Shown in pieces: positions 36,198-47,257 of a DNA stretch of 64,000 nucleotides (positions are counted from its first letter, which is position 1; each line of letters opens with the position of its first letter). Source of the stretch: Mytilus trossulus (Eukaryota; Mollusca; Bivalvia; Mytilida; Mytilidae); contig NC_086378.1 of assembly GCF_036588685.1 (NCBI RefSeq), positions 78,261,127 through 78,325,126 on the forward strand, given 5' to 3'. The notes under the pieces were generated by a model. That model made no database searches. It was not told the DNA's origin and worked only from the letters and a program-made list of their open reading frames with translations. A program made the translations under genes and the position numbers.

Positions 36198-39100
36198 TTA
36201 CAGAATTTCCTCACTATTGGGATCTTTAGTTATAGTCTTCTGCAGGTCGAAGGTATTCAGTGTTAGTTCCTCTTTATCTGACAAATGGTCAAATATACTT
36301 TTTCTACCCACTGAATCACAATGTAGTACCTCGTGTATGGCCAACATTACAGACTTATCATTATCTTCATTATGACTTTCATCATTGATGCCAGTTTTTA
36401 ATGTTTCTTCCTCCAAATCTGAGCTAACATCAATATCAATTATCTCCCTTGTCTCTAGAGACTTGTCTCCCTTATTAGATAAAGACACTTCTCCCTTGTT
36501 AGTTATTTCACTTGCCTTCTGACGTATTTCAGATTTTTTCACTGGTGTGTAGCTCAACTGATCCCTTGCAATGATAAGTCTTTGATGTAAAGCATCTTTG
36601 ATGTCAGTTTTTAATGGTTCTCCTTCAAAATCTGAACTTTCATCAAAATCAATTTGTTCTGTTCTCTCAGGAGATTTGTCCTCCATATTAGTAATTTCAG
36701 ATGCTTCCTGACTTGTGTCTTTTTCTTCATCATTGAACCTCTGAGGTTTATCATTACCTTCTAAAGTTTTATTTGACAGGCTTTGCAATGATTGATCTAT
36801 TTCATCCTCATTCTGTGAAGTTTCAGATTGGCTTGGAATTTGTCCTCCATCATTTTTACCCGAAAGGCTGCCACTTGAATTTCGTTTAGATCTTTTACAT
36901 TGTAAGTTTTCTGGAAGAAGAGGTATGGGATGAATGTACATTTCCTGGTCAGTTGTATTTATATTCACTGCTTCAGACAACGGCTCTTGTTTTACAGGAT
37001 CACTTGCCATTACGTTTGATTCAGAATTACCTCTGCATTTCTTCATCTTTCTTTTATTTATTTTTTTGTTTTTGGTGGCATCATTACTTGTTTGAAAAAA
37101 AAGTGCAATCTCATTTTCTATTCTTTTATCCATTTCTTCATTTGTTATTGGATCAAAATGATCCTTTTCACTTGAAATATCTTTTGTTCTCCTCTTTTTC
37201 TGACCGTCTTCATCAGGTTGTGCTACTTTCCTTTTTACAGGCTTTGACTTTCTTTTACTGATTGTTCTTCTGGACTGATCCTTATTTCCTTTTCCTGTAG
37301 TGCTGCCTCCTGTTGTTAGACAATGTTCTGTTTTCTTCACCCATGTTGATTCAATAACTGGTTCACACGGTTCTTTTTTAATGACTACTACCAATTCATC
37401 TGGTTCCTTGGACTTCATCATCAACTCGCTGTATTCTTTTAGTTTCTTAAGTCTTTCTCTATTCCTCCTTTTTTCTTTCCGTGTTTCTGTTTTAACTGCC
37501 AAAAGTGACTCCACAGAATCAGATTTCTTGTCAGTGCCAGGACTAGGTTCAGAAATCTTAGAATTTGGAGTTGATGGTAAAATTGTTCGCTGACTATACT
37601 GTATCCCTATTTCTGTCTGGAACTCCTTAGGCTCTTCATTATCTTTATGATGTTCCCGACAGTGTCTCAGTACACTGTCTCTTGACTGGTATTTTCTATC
37701 ACAATACGGGCAAAAAAACATAACAGCTGGTTTCTTCACTACAGGAGTAACCTTTTCTGTTATGAGGTTCTCTGGTAGTTCAGCACCATTGTGTTTTTTC
37801 ATCAGATGTATTTTCAGACTATTTCGGTATCTACATTTAGTACCACAGAGATGGCACACAAACACTGAATCAGGTATAAAGTCTGGGGTATTGGTCCTTC
37901 TATCTTTATACCTCAACTTATGGACATCTAGAAAAATAAATGTTATAATTAAATGTATATCTACTGAGGAAAAAGGCTGGGGAAATTATACCTCAACTTA
38001 TGGACATTCCCGTTTGAATGGTTTTACACTAGTAATTTTGGGGCCCTTTATAGCTTGTTGTTCGGTGTGAGCCAAGGCTCCATGTTGAAGGCCGTACTTT
38101 AACCTATAATGGTTTACTTTTTAAATTGTTATTTGGATGGAGAGTTGTCTCATTGGCACTCACACCACATCTTCCTATATCTATCTAGAAAAATAAATAT
38201 TATAATCAAATGTATATCTACTGAGGAAAAAGGCTGGGAACATTATATGTGTTTGGTATGAATTGACATAAGAAACAATAAAAATACTTTAAAATATTGT
38301 TTTTGTTGCGCTTATTTTATACCCCAGGTTATCTGCAACCAAATTGCTTTTATCTACTTTATTTATACTCGGTGAATTGTGGTCTCATTGATAATCATAC
38401 AACATCTCCTTAGTCATGTTAGTTTACAAAGATACATAAAACAATGGAATATATGTATATTTGGTTATTTAGCTGACAAATTATCATGCAACAGTCCTAA
38501 AACTAAGTTAAAGTATTGTATATTAAAGCTAAGGTATTATAAGATACCATAAATAAATACCTGCATGGATCTTCCTCATATGACTGCTTTTGCTGACATA
38601 GGCAAAACGTCCATAGAAAACTAGACCACAATAATCACAAACTTTAGTATCAAATTCTGAAGCTGAAATAATAAAGTGCAATCTAAGTTTATTTTCACAT
38701 GATTATATTTAGAACAATATATGGCATAAGAAGTTTTTTTTGTAATGCATTTTTTTTAGAAAATAAACTCATATAAAAAATAACACTTGTTTTATCTCAA
38801 AAAGATTTTGACAGCGTAGTGTACTACATTTGGGGATAAGTTTATGGAAAGGTCAGCAGCTCTTATTCAAAATGGAATCATCCAAAAAGCGACTAGTGTT
38901 CACTAGTTATTGTTTGTCAATGTTGTTCATAAGTGTTTCTCGTTCCTTGTTTTTTTTTATTGATCATACCGTTGGTTTTCCTGTTTAATGGTTTTACACT
39001 AGTAACTTTTTGGGCCTTTTATACATTTCTTATAGCTTGCTATTTGGTGTGAGCCAAGGCTCTGTGTTAAAGACCATACTTTGACCTGTAATGTGGCTTA

Positions 39101-39583
39101 CATGTAGATATCGATGGAGAGATGTCTCATTGGCACTCATACCACATCTTCTTTTACCACATCTTCTTATATCTATATAATTCACTGTTAAGGGAGTTTA
39201 TATTGACAGCTTCATACATACTAATTTGTGACCTTTTTCTACTGTACTAAATCACTACATTTTCTCAGAGCTTATTATGGGGGCCATGTGGCTCTTGAGC
39301 TGATATTAAACCTAGGGCTGATAATACATGCGATATGAAAAATGCCATGTAATAATCTAATAATATATACAAATGTATCAAAATAGAATTGATAATTATA
39401 TTTTCAAAGGAATTATAATCAAACACTTAAACAAATGCAATATAAGCATGACATCCCACCTGTTAAATATTCTGGCTTTTTTCTTGTAGGTTCTTCATGA
39501 TCACTAGACGTCTCTGTCAAGGTTTGATCATTGTTACTTTCATCCGTCTTTGACTTCATTTGTACAAATGAAGTTTTACCCAT
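36198..39583 (-). CDS. Three-finger C2H2 zinc-finger nuclear protein
   Basis: Coding exons: 39583-39460, 38662-38561 and 37927-36198 (stop included), 651 residues, intron phases 1 and 1, GT..AG borders. Finger 1 uses C50, C53, H69, H74; finger 2 C100, C103, H116, H121; finger 3 C148, C151, H164 and H168 or H169. The rest is a long hydrophilic tail with basic stretches (about 227-239, 300-309, 319-324) that look like nuclear localisation signals, and an acidic Ser-rich C-terminus. It probably binds DNA or RNA in the nucleus. Three psi-K-x-E motifs (VKTE 220, IKKE 258, VKQE 387) suggest sumoylation, and EIIDIDVSSD near 570 looks like a SUMO-interacting motif. A segment is duplicated (483-524 and 546-595). 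I do not recognise an orthologue. The start at 39583 is the first ATG of the open frame; 5' untranslated exons are not located. Confidence 0.85.
37907..38243. repeat. Tandem duplication of an exon/intron border, split by a repeat
   Basis: An ~80-bp unit (37907-37985) that covers the start of the last zinc-finger exon, its acceptor site and adjoining intron is present again at 37987-38007 plus 38181-38243. The second copy is interrupted by a family A insertion exactly between the exon-derived TTATGGACAT and the intron-derived CTAGAAAAATA. The copies differ at only a few positions. Confidence 0.85.
38008..38182 (+). repeat. Mussel dispersed repeat, family A, in zinc-finger intron 2
   Basis: A short, clean copy from TCCCGTTTGAATGGTTTTAC to CACATCTTCCTATAT. 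Because it interrupts one copy of the local duplication, it was inserted after that duplication and its ends are defined exactly, which makes it a good reference for the length of the unit. Confidence 0.8.
38925..39180 (+). repeat. Mussel dispersed repeat, family A, in zinc-finger intron 1
   Basis: Forward copy with TTGTTCATAAGTGTTTCTCG, GTGAGCCAAGGCTCTGTGTT, and GAGATGTCTCATTGGCACTC before a doubled CCACATCTTCTTxTA tail. Slightly more diverged than the copy in intron 2. Confidence 0.7.
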
Positions 39584-40071
39584 TTTGGTTGGAAATCTTG
39601 CCTCTACTGGAAATTATCTGCTAAAATATCAAACATATCTGCATTATTAAATTGCTCTCATCATGCTCATATTTTGTGCAGAGGAATTCACAGGTTAAAA
39701 TTCCATCCATATGAAAACAGATGTTGGAGAGAATAAAGCCTTTAAATCAGATACAAATGGATAGTTACATACTCCAGGAACAAAATGAAAACAGAAAAAT
39801 AGGGAATGTGTCAATGGGACACAGATGACATGGATGATGTCCCTGCTTGGATATCATATAAAAAGTGAGCTGTGTCGTATAAAAATTGACCTTAAACAAG
39901 TGATCATATACACATACATGTACAAAACCTTGATTAATTTCGGAACATTCAAATATGAAATGAATGAGGATTTTTTGCTGGTTTTATACAGATCTTATAA
40001 TGTATCAACTCAACTACAAGACTGTTACAGACTTCATGAACTTTTCAAAGACATTTGTTTAACCTGAAATA
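39584..40071. other. Region upstream of the zinc-finger gene
   Basis: Should contain the 5' leader. On the minus strand a possible acceptor (ATTTCCAG) lies about 25 nt upstream of the start codon, so a 5' untranslated intron is possible. No clear core promoter is visible. Confidence 0.4.
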
Positions 40072-40573
40072 CAGTACCTTGCCAAAAGTATTTGTCACAG
40101 ATCTTCATTTTTTGGCTATCTATTCATATAAAAACACATTTTATAAAAAAAAAATTTGAGGGCATTTATGGTTGGATTTTGATCTGACAACAAGGCCTTA
40201 AAAGACGTAGAATTGTCTAAGTATTTTTGTGTATTTGGTAATAGTTTTGTCCTCAAGTGTTTTTGTTTTCTCTTGATATGAAAACATACAATAATTTTTT
40301 ATAATTTAATTTGGTTGAATATCATGAATGTAGATTGAATTTCTGAACAAAAAATAATATTTTGTGTTTATCTTGTGAAAAAATAAAACTGATCCACAAA
40401 AAAAATATATAACCAAATAAACCTGTCACAATTCTGCTTCTATTGGTACTAAGTTGCTTAAAATCAAACCAAAAATGACCCCAAAATATTTTTTTGAAAA
40501 AAAGTAGTATTATCATGTTTATATAAAATATATAGGAAAAAATCTCAAGAGACAAATACTTTTGGCCACACTC
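40072..40573. mobile_element. Tc1/mariner-type MITE
   Basis: Left tip CAGTACCTTGCCAAAAGTAT and inverted right tip ATACTTTTGGCCACACTC closely resemble Tc1-like termini, and TA flanks both sides (40070-40071, 40574-40575). About 500 bp, no DDE transposase, so non-autonomous. Confidence 0.7.
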
Positions 40574-40575
40574 TA

Positions 40576-42589
40576 GGTTATGGGATGCATTGATATTCAT
40601 TTGCAAAAGGAATGTTCCTATTGGATGCAGCTAAAGTTATAAAGGGACAAACATGTACATGTAACTAAAGATTAGTAAAAGTGAAACTACCCAAATTTCA
40701 ACTTGATCTAAATTTTGCGGTAATTAGTATTGTGTATCAGATATATGTAACTTTTGGTTGAGGCAAACTTAAGTTAAGAGAACTGAAACGTACAATTTAG
40801 TTATTTCTATTCTTTTGTTAAGGGACATAAATCAATGAATCATGTAAATCTAGAACAGAAAAAGTGATGCTACCCAAATTCAAGTTGATCTGTATTTCTT
40901 TGAGACAACCATAAATGTTAAAGTAGGTTGCATGACATTTGGTTGACATGGTTGAGGTAAACTTAAGTTGGAGAACAGAATGGAAAAATTCAGTATTTTT
41001 TCCATTTGTAACATGTAAAGGATCATAACTCTAGAACTGTTAGAATAACACTAATCAACAAATTCAATCTTGGCATGTGTTTTGTTTTAGGAAATAAGTA
41101 CAGTATATACATTTCATAACAATTTGGTTCAGACAAACTAAAGTTATATGGTTTGACAAGGTAGGAGTTCACACCAACAATCTCCTGCACTTAAGTATGA
41201 GTTGTAATACTACGGACTCATGAGAACCTGCTGGTACTCACAATTTTAAAAACAGAAGAGTCACAGGACTCAATATCACAATATTCTTGAGAAAATCAGG
41301 TATACAACAATGACATGACATGTCTGACAATGTACCTATGCTACAAACAAAGGGTTTGCCAACCAATTTTCTCCAAAGCCAATCTAAATAAGTTATTACC
41401 TTTAATTATGTATTAAAGTCATTCAGTCATCTTTTCAATATTAGCTATTAATGTCAAAACTTACTCAACAGATGCTTAATAACATGAAAACTTGGCCAAC
41501 CTGTTGTAAACAGGTAAACATTGATGCTGCTTGTACGACTGGAGTTACCTCCCATTCAAACATCCATAAATTATAGAATTTTGCACTTACACGAATTTTT
41601 GCAATATCATTATGCATGCAGAAGGAAATTAATTATGATATTCTTTTAGATAATATTCGTTACCTGTTAGTATTTTGAGCATGAGCTTAGACAAGTGCTA
41701 ATCTATTCTGATTAATTAGGATCACAAGCGGGTATGGGGAAAGAAACGACTTTCTTTATGTTATTAATTCTATTGATTTTCCATTGCGTCATGATCCGGC
41801 AGTCGGGTGACAGAAACAAAAAACATTTTGGGTGGATAGAGTGGGTGCTGGAATCCATATATTTATATATTTAAAAAAGTTTCAAATGAAAAGAATAAAT
41901 ATGATAATTTCACGGTTTGTATGCTTGAGGTTACTTGAGAACAGATGCGGATCCAGGACATTCAGTGGAAAGGGAAAACAAGGGGTGCGCAAAGTAGATA
42001 CCTTTAGGCTAGCGGGGGAACATGTAAAATGCATATCTGCATTTAAAATATATATGGAGCTCTATAAGAGATGCAGTTCACCTGCTCTTTGGAAATACGC
42101 TTCTGGGAAGAATAAGTCTTGATAGAGGATGTTTTGCGCGGCCATTTAATGACTAGTTTTCAATCAAACTGCCAAATAGACTCACAAAGAGCATATATTA
42201 CTTGCATTTATAAAAAAGATCATGTGTCCGATGTTGATGATGTATCTATACTGGTTCTGCTATTAATCTAGACTTCTTCTTAAATCAACAAGACCAAGAC
42301 GAACCATCAAAGCAAAAAATAAATGACAAAATTGTATTAACTTTTGGACAATCTTTCTTCTTGGGCACCTTCACCTTCCCCCTTTTTATTTTATTCGCCA
42401 CTGATACGTCCACCGTGACAGGGGAATCACATTTATAAACTATAAATATGAACATACGCAAACATATGCCGAAAGTCATGATAGGAGCCTATACGTGTAG
42501 TTGTACATTATTGTTTCGATATTTTGAGTTTAATAGGCCAATTGCAGCTTATCTTTACAGTTTATGCCCATTCTGTGCTGTTACGCCAC
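40576..42589. other. Intergenic, no gene called
   Basis: About 40640-41170 contains loosely repeated phrases (GTGAAACTACCCAAATTTCAA, ATGGTTGAGGTAAACTTAAG) and may be a decayed bivalve repeat. About 41945 has a single hAT-like tip (GCGGATCCAGGA). Open frames up to 96 codons lack domains. Confidence 0.45.
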
Positions 42590-43255
42590 TGTCTCTGGTT
42601 TAGGGAGTGACAGTCATGAGTGCTCACAAACATTTTTAACCCCGCCACATTCTTCATATGTATGTGCTTGTCCCAAGTCAGGTGCATTGTAGTTCAGTGG
42701 ATTTCTTTGGTTCAGACGCAGATCATGTCTGGCACATTTTTTTTATATTTTAACTCTGGTGGATAGTTAATTGTCTCAATGGCATTTATATATGTACCCC
42801 ACCTCCTTATTTTAAAATTTTTTAATTTAAATTTTCCGTTATTAAGCATATTCGAAATAAGACACACCAAAAAACGACAACCACTGAATTACAGACTCCT
42901 GACTTGGGACAGACACATACAATTATACATAATGTGGTGGGGTTGAACATGTAAGCGGGACCCCAACCCTCCCCTAACTTGGGAAAGTGGTGTAACAGTA
43001 CAACATACGAACGAACTGTAAAAATCAGTTCTAAAAGGCTTCATTTTCTTTATATAAATAAGGCCGCTAGTTTTCTCGTTTGAATTGTTTTACATTGTCA
43101 TTTCGGGGCCTTTTATAGCTGACTATGCGGTATGGGCCTTGCTCGTTGTTGAAAGCCGTACGGTGACCTATAGTTTTTAATTTCTGTGTCATTTTGGTCT
43201 CTTGTGGAGAGTTGACTCATTGGCAATCTTAACACATCTTCTTTTTTATATTAAC
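42590..43255. repeat. Rearranged cluster of family A pieces
   Basis: Three pieces in alternating orientation: forward (about 42590-42810, CCCCGCCACATTC, TTGTCCCAAGTCAGGTGC), reverse (about 42870-43045, CCTGACTTGGGACAGACAC, CCCTCCCCTAACTTGGGA) and forward again (about 43060-43250, GGCCGCTAGTTTTCTCGTT to GAGAGTTGACTCATTGGCA). Confidence 0.65.
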
Positions 43256-44489
43256 TTCTTAGATAGATTAGAATAGAAAAAAATCTAACATAAACACAGA
43301 GTGGAAGTGACCGTGTACTTGCACATCCCAACAACAAAAAGACACGAAGTGCTAAACTACGAGTACTCACAGTTACTGATTACGACCCACTAACTTGTTT
43401 TGAAACTTTCGAACTGCAGAGTTTTTTTTCAGACAATGAAGGAATGAATGCAATTCAATGTTCGTACATTAGTTTGAAATTTGGAATTAAAAGGAATAAT
43501 CTAGTGTTGCGGATTTTTTCAATGACGGTTATTAATTTTCTTTCGGAAATAATGTCATGAGGTGCGACATAATAGAACGGGAGCAAAAAAAAAGGATTGA
43601 GATTGGGAAACGTCTGGCCATGGTGTGTGTTTCAATAGGGCTTGTGAACTGACTTCACATTCAACACATTCAAGTTTTACAGGCATCATCAAACATTGAT
43701 GGACGATATCTTAGGTTTTTCAACCCACGAGAGACATTCGATAATATTTTCGCGGTCTTAGATATTCTAAGACTCTGAAATAGTTTTTTCGTATATTTAC
43801 TTATTCAACACTATTTCAAGTTCAACGCTGTGATATGGATTCATAAGTTGACCAATATACCACAAAAGCTCATATTTCAGTCTTATAAATCCTACTTTAT
43901 CACTATTGTTGATTTATGACCGATTAATTATCAGAATCTAGTCACCCCATGCTTAAAGCAAACATATCAGCTACCTCTTTCATTTATAAGACAGGATCGG
44001 GAGATGAGTACGAACAAAAGCAAGACTTTATAATCAAAATAAAACAGACAGAACCATGATCGAAAGAAAAAGACAAACACAATACTCAAAATACACAAGA
44101 GCCAACATTATAGAGCCTGGAGTCAAACGAATAGGTTAGTTATGAAGCATGAAGCCTGCGTCATTTCAAAGGTAAAGGTTACCAACTTATCAACTCTTGA
44201 CGTTTGATTAACATTATTTTATCCAGGAAACGGGGAATATACTAGATAGGATTTTAAACATGTTGCTTTCTGAGTAGCAAAACGGCTTACTATTAACCAT
44301 ACAGTTGCTACTGATTTGTAAACTTTTTAGATATTTGACTTTGAACAAATTAGTGATGATGTTGTTGGTTTTTTATTATTATTACTAATAAAAAGGTTCA
44401 AATAAAACCCTGACTTGGTGTCTCAACTCAAAAATACATCAAAATTGATTTGCGTTACCATTGCAGAAATGGGTATTTTTCTATATAGA
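43256..44489. other. Intergenic, nothing recognised
   Basis: AT-rich; no repeat family or coding signal recognised. Confidence 0.5.
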
Positions 44490-44690
44490 TTTAATTAGAC
44501 CATTGGTTTTTCCCGTTTGAATGGTTTTACATTTGTAATTTTGGGGCCCTTTATAGCGTGTTGTTCGGTGTGAGCCAAGGCTCCGTGTTGAAGGCCGTAC
44601 CTTGACCTATAACTGTTAACTTTTATAAATTGTTATTTGGATGGAAAGTTGTCTCATTGGCACTCATACCACATCTTCCTATACATATTT
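44490..44690 (+). repeat. Mussel dispersed repeat, family A
   Basis: Near-consensus forward copy (GGTTTTTCCCGTTTGAATGG to CACATCTTCCTATAC), ending about 40 bp before the palindromic fold-back element. Confidence 0.75.
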
Positions 44691-44730
44691 ACCAAAAACT
44701 GTCAATATTTCTGTCGTCTTTCTACATGTA

Positions 44731-45766
44731 TATGTTCCGGACCATATGAGTATTTGGACCATACGCGTATGGTCATGACCATATGCGTATACTCATATGG
44801 TCCGACCATACGCGTATGGTCCGACCGTACGCGTATGGTCGGACCATATGAGTATGATACTCGTTTGGTTATTAACGGGCCGGACCATATGAGTATTTGG
44901 ACCAAATAGGTATTAGATTTTCAATAATATGCATTAGAAAACTTTATAAAAAACAATGTTTCTACATGCAATTGTATTATTTACTATTCAAATAGCATTA
45001 AATAATTATGCCAAAGCTACTTTTCATCGCTAATGGTATTCTTGCTTGTATGTTTAGGATGACATTTACTTCCATACGGTACCATAGCTTTTTTTGGGTC
45101 CTGGGTCATTCCGATGTGTCTACGATGTTTTTAAAAAGCTCTAGATCTCCAATATCGTTACAAGACTGAAGTGCATCATATCACCAGACAACTTAGAAAA
45201 TTAAACTAGGGTCCTTACCGGTTACGTCATTCATTTGTTAACAACAAAAACACGTATTAGTATAAACATTCTGAATATTGCACTGCTAAATAAATGCTAA
45301 TTATATAAAGTTTCAAAAGTAAGCACATTATTAGACTCTTTATCCTGTCGACGTTTACGTCAGTTTATAGTAAAACAATTGATTGAATGTGTAACAGTTC
45401 AATAATAAGATATATTTGGAGGTTATCTTCCCATGTCGACATTTTGCCATTCACTCGTAATAACACATCGAAAAATGAAAAAAAAGTTTTTTACTGTAGT
45501 TATGACTAGTGATAAAATTTACTGTGTGAAACTGCTTATTTCATTTTGTTAATCTTGTTATTATTAAAATTTTTATAGATCTATAATAAAATTACCTTTG
45601 GTAGTGTCATTTTAATGACGTGACAACTAGAAGTAAACCTGTTAATTACCCCGACCATACGCGTACGGTCGGACCATACGCGTATGGTCGGACCATATGA
45701 GTATATACCCATATGGTCATGACCATACGCGTATGGTCCAAATACTCATATGGTCCGGAACATATA
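44731..45766. mobile_element. Fold-back element with MluI-palindrome terminal arrays
   Basis: The left ~115 bp and right ~115 bp are near-identical inverted copies beginning TATGTTCCGGACCATATGAG. Each arm is itself a chain of short palindromes, chiefly GACCATACGCGTATGGTC and CCATATG variants, so hairpins can form within as well as between arms. The ~800 bp interior is ordinary AT-rich DNA without coding capacity. TA or TATA flanks both ends. Confidence 0.8.
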
Positions 45767-45974
45767 TACTATAGAATGACAGTTCTCAATGTTGTGCTAG
45801 CCTAATGAATTTGAATTCGTTGAAATTGACACATCAGAGATCTGAAACAAAAGTGGTTTTTTTTTTAACTTTAAACCTAAAACTGAAAATATGGAATAAA
45901 ATAGAGAACGGTTGGGATGATATTCACTATATACGTATAACATGTATCTACTGGACAGCTCATATAAATAAACT

Positions 45975-46560
45975 CATCATAGTTACCAGGATTTGAATTT
46001 TGTATTTAAACCAGACGCGCGTTTCGTCTACAAAAGATTCAGCAGTGACGCTCCAATCCAAAAAGTTGAAAAGGCCAAATAAAATACGAAGTCGAAGATC
46101 TTTGAGGACCAAAATTCCTAAAAGTGTTGCCCAATACAGCTAAGGTAATCTATTCCTGAGGTAGAAAAGTCTTAGTATCTCAAAAACATTGTAAACAGTT
46201 GATTTATGAATATGACCATATCAATAATAATTCATGTCAGCGCAGAAGTACTGACTACTGGGCTGGTAATAACCATTAGAGCAGTGGCATTGACCCAGTG
46301 TTTGTAAATAAACTCATCATAGATACCAGGATTAAATTTTGTATTTAAGCCAGACGCGCGTTAATTCTACAAAAAGACTTATCACTGACGCTCGAATAAA
46401 AAAAAACTAGAAACGCCAAATAAAGGACGAAGTGGAAGAGCATTAAGGACCAAAATTCCTAAAAGTGTTGCCAAATACAGCTAAAGTAATCTATTCCTGA
46501 GGTAGAAAAGCCTTAGCATTTCAAAAAGTCAAAAGTTTTGTTAACAGTTAATTTAGAAAT
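45975..46560 (-). repeat. Mussel dispersed repeat, family C, two tandem copies
   Basis: Two reverse-strand copies (about 45975-46240 and 46305-46560), each containing ACCAGGATT, the GACGCGCGTT block, GACCAAAATTCCTAAAAGTG, and TAATCTATTCCTGAGGTAGA. Forward copies of the same family occur at 50.2 and 52.7 kb. Confidence 0.7.
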
Positions 46561-47257
46561 ATGACCAAATCAATTATAATTCATGTCAGCATCAGGCATG
46601 TAAGTGCTGATTACTGGGTTGGTGATACGCTCGGGGATAGCATGGATGTTTGTTGATGAGGAAACGTATTATTTCCTTTGTAACACCTTTCTGTCTTTGT
46701 GATACACTAGTAACGACCATAAAAATAATAATTTTAAATAATATATCAGTAATTACATCCAATATACAAAAAACTACAACATGAATTACAATCGAAGATT
46801 ACAATAAAATCAAGGCAGTTGAACTCTCAATAAAATAGGCATATACATTCAATAGCAATTAAAATGCCCAAAGTTTTGCATGTCAGGTGCAGTTATTTGG
46901 CTACTGAAAAGAAGACTGATAAATGAACTTTTTCAATACAGTTTGAAAATCATTCATGACAGATTAAAAGAAACAGTTTTCAATAATATAAATTATTTTT
47001 ACAGTCTAGTTCTTTAAATAATATATTTTAAAACATGGTTTCATTTATAATCTTATTCAGGTTGCAGACGTCACAAAGAACAACTACTTGAACACGTTGA
47101 AGTCTAAAGGATGAAGGTCGTTTTGCGCAAGCAACTCATTAATTTTACTTATGTTTTTACAATATTTCTATTTAAAAAAAAGCATATTTGTTTAATTGTA
47201 CAATTGTTTGCACCTATAAGCAGAATGCATGGTATAATACGTATTACACAACAACTC
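46561..47257. other. Region downstream of gene 3
   Basis: AT-rich. On the minus strand ATTAAA at 47196-47191, about 62 nt after the gene 3 stop codon, is the best poly(A)-signal candidate. Nothing else recognised. Confidence 0.45.

Noticed and set aside
44637-44909. Overlapping open frames on both strands rich in Tyr-Gly-Pro-Arg
   Set aside because: They read through the MluI-palindrome array of the fold-back arm; palindromes give similar peptides on both strands.
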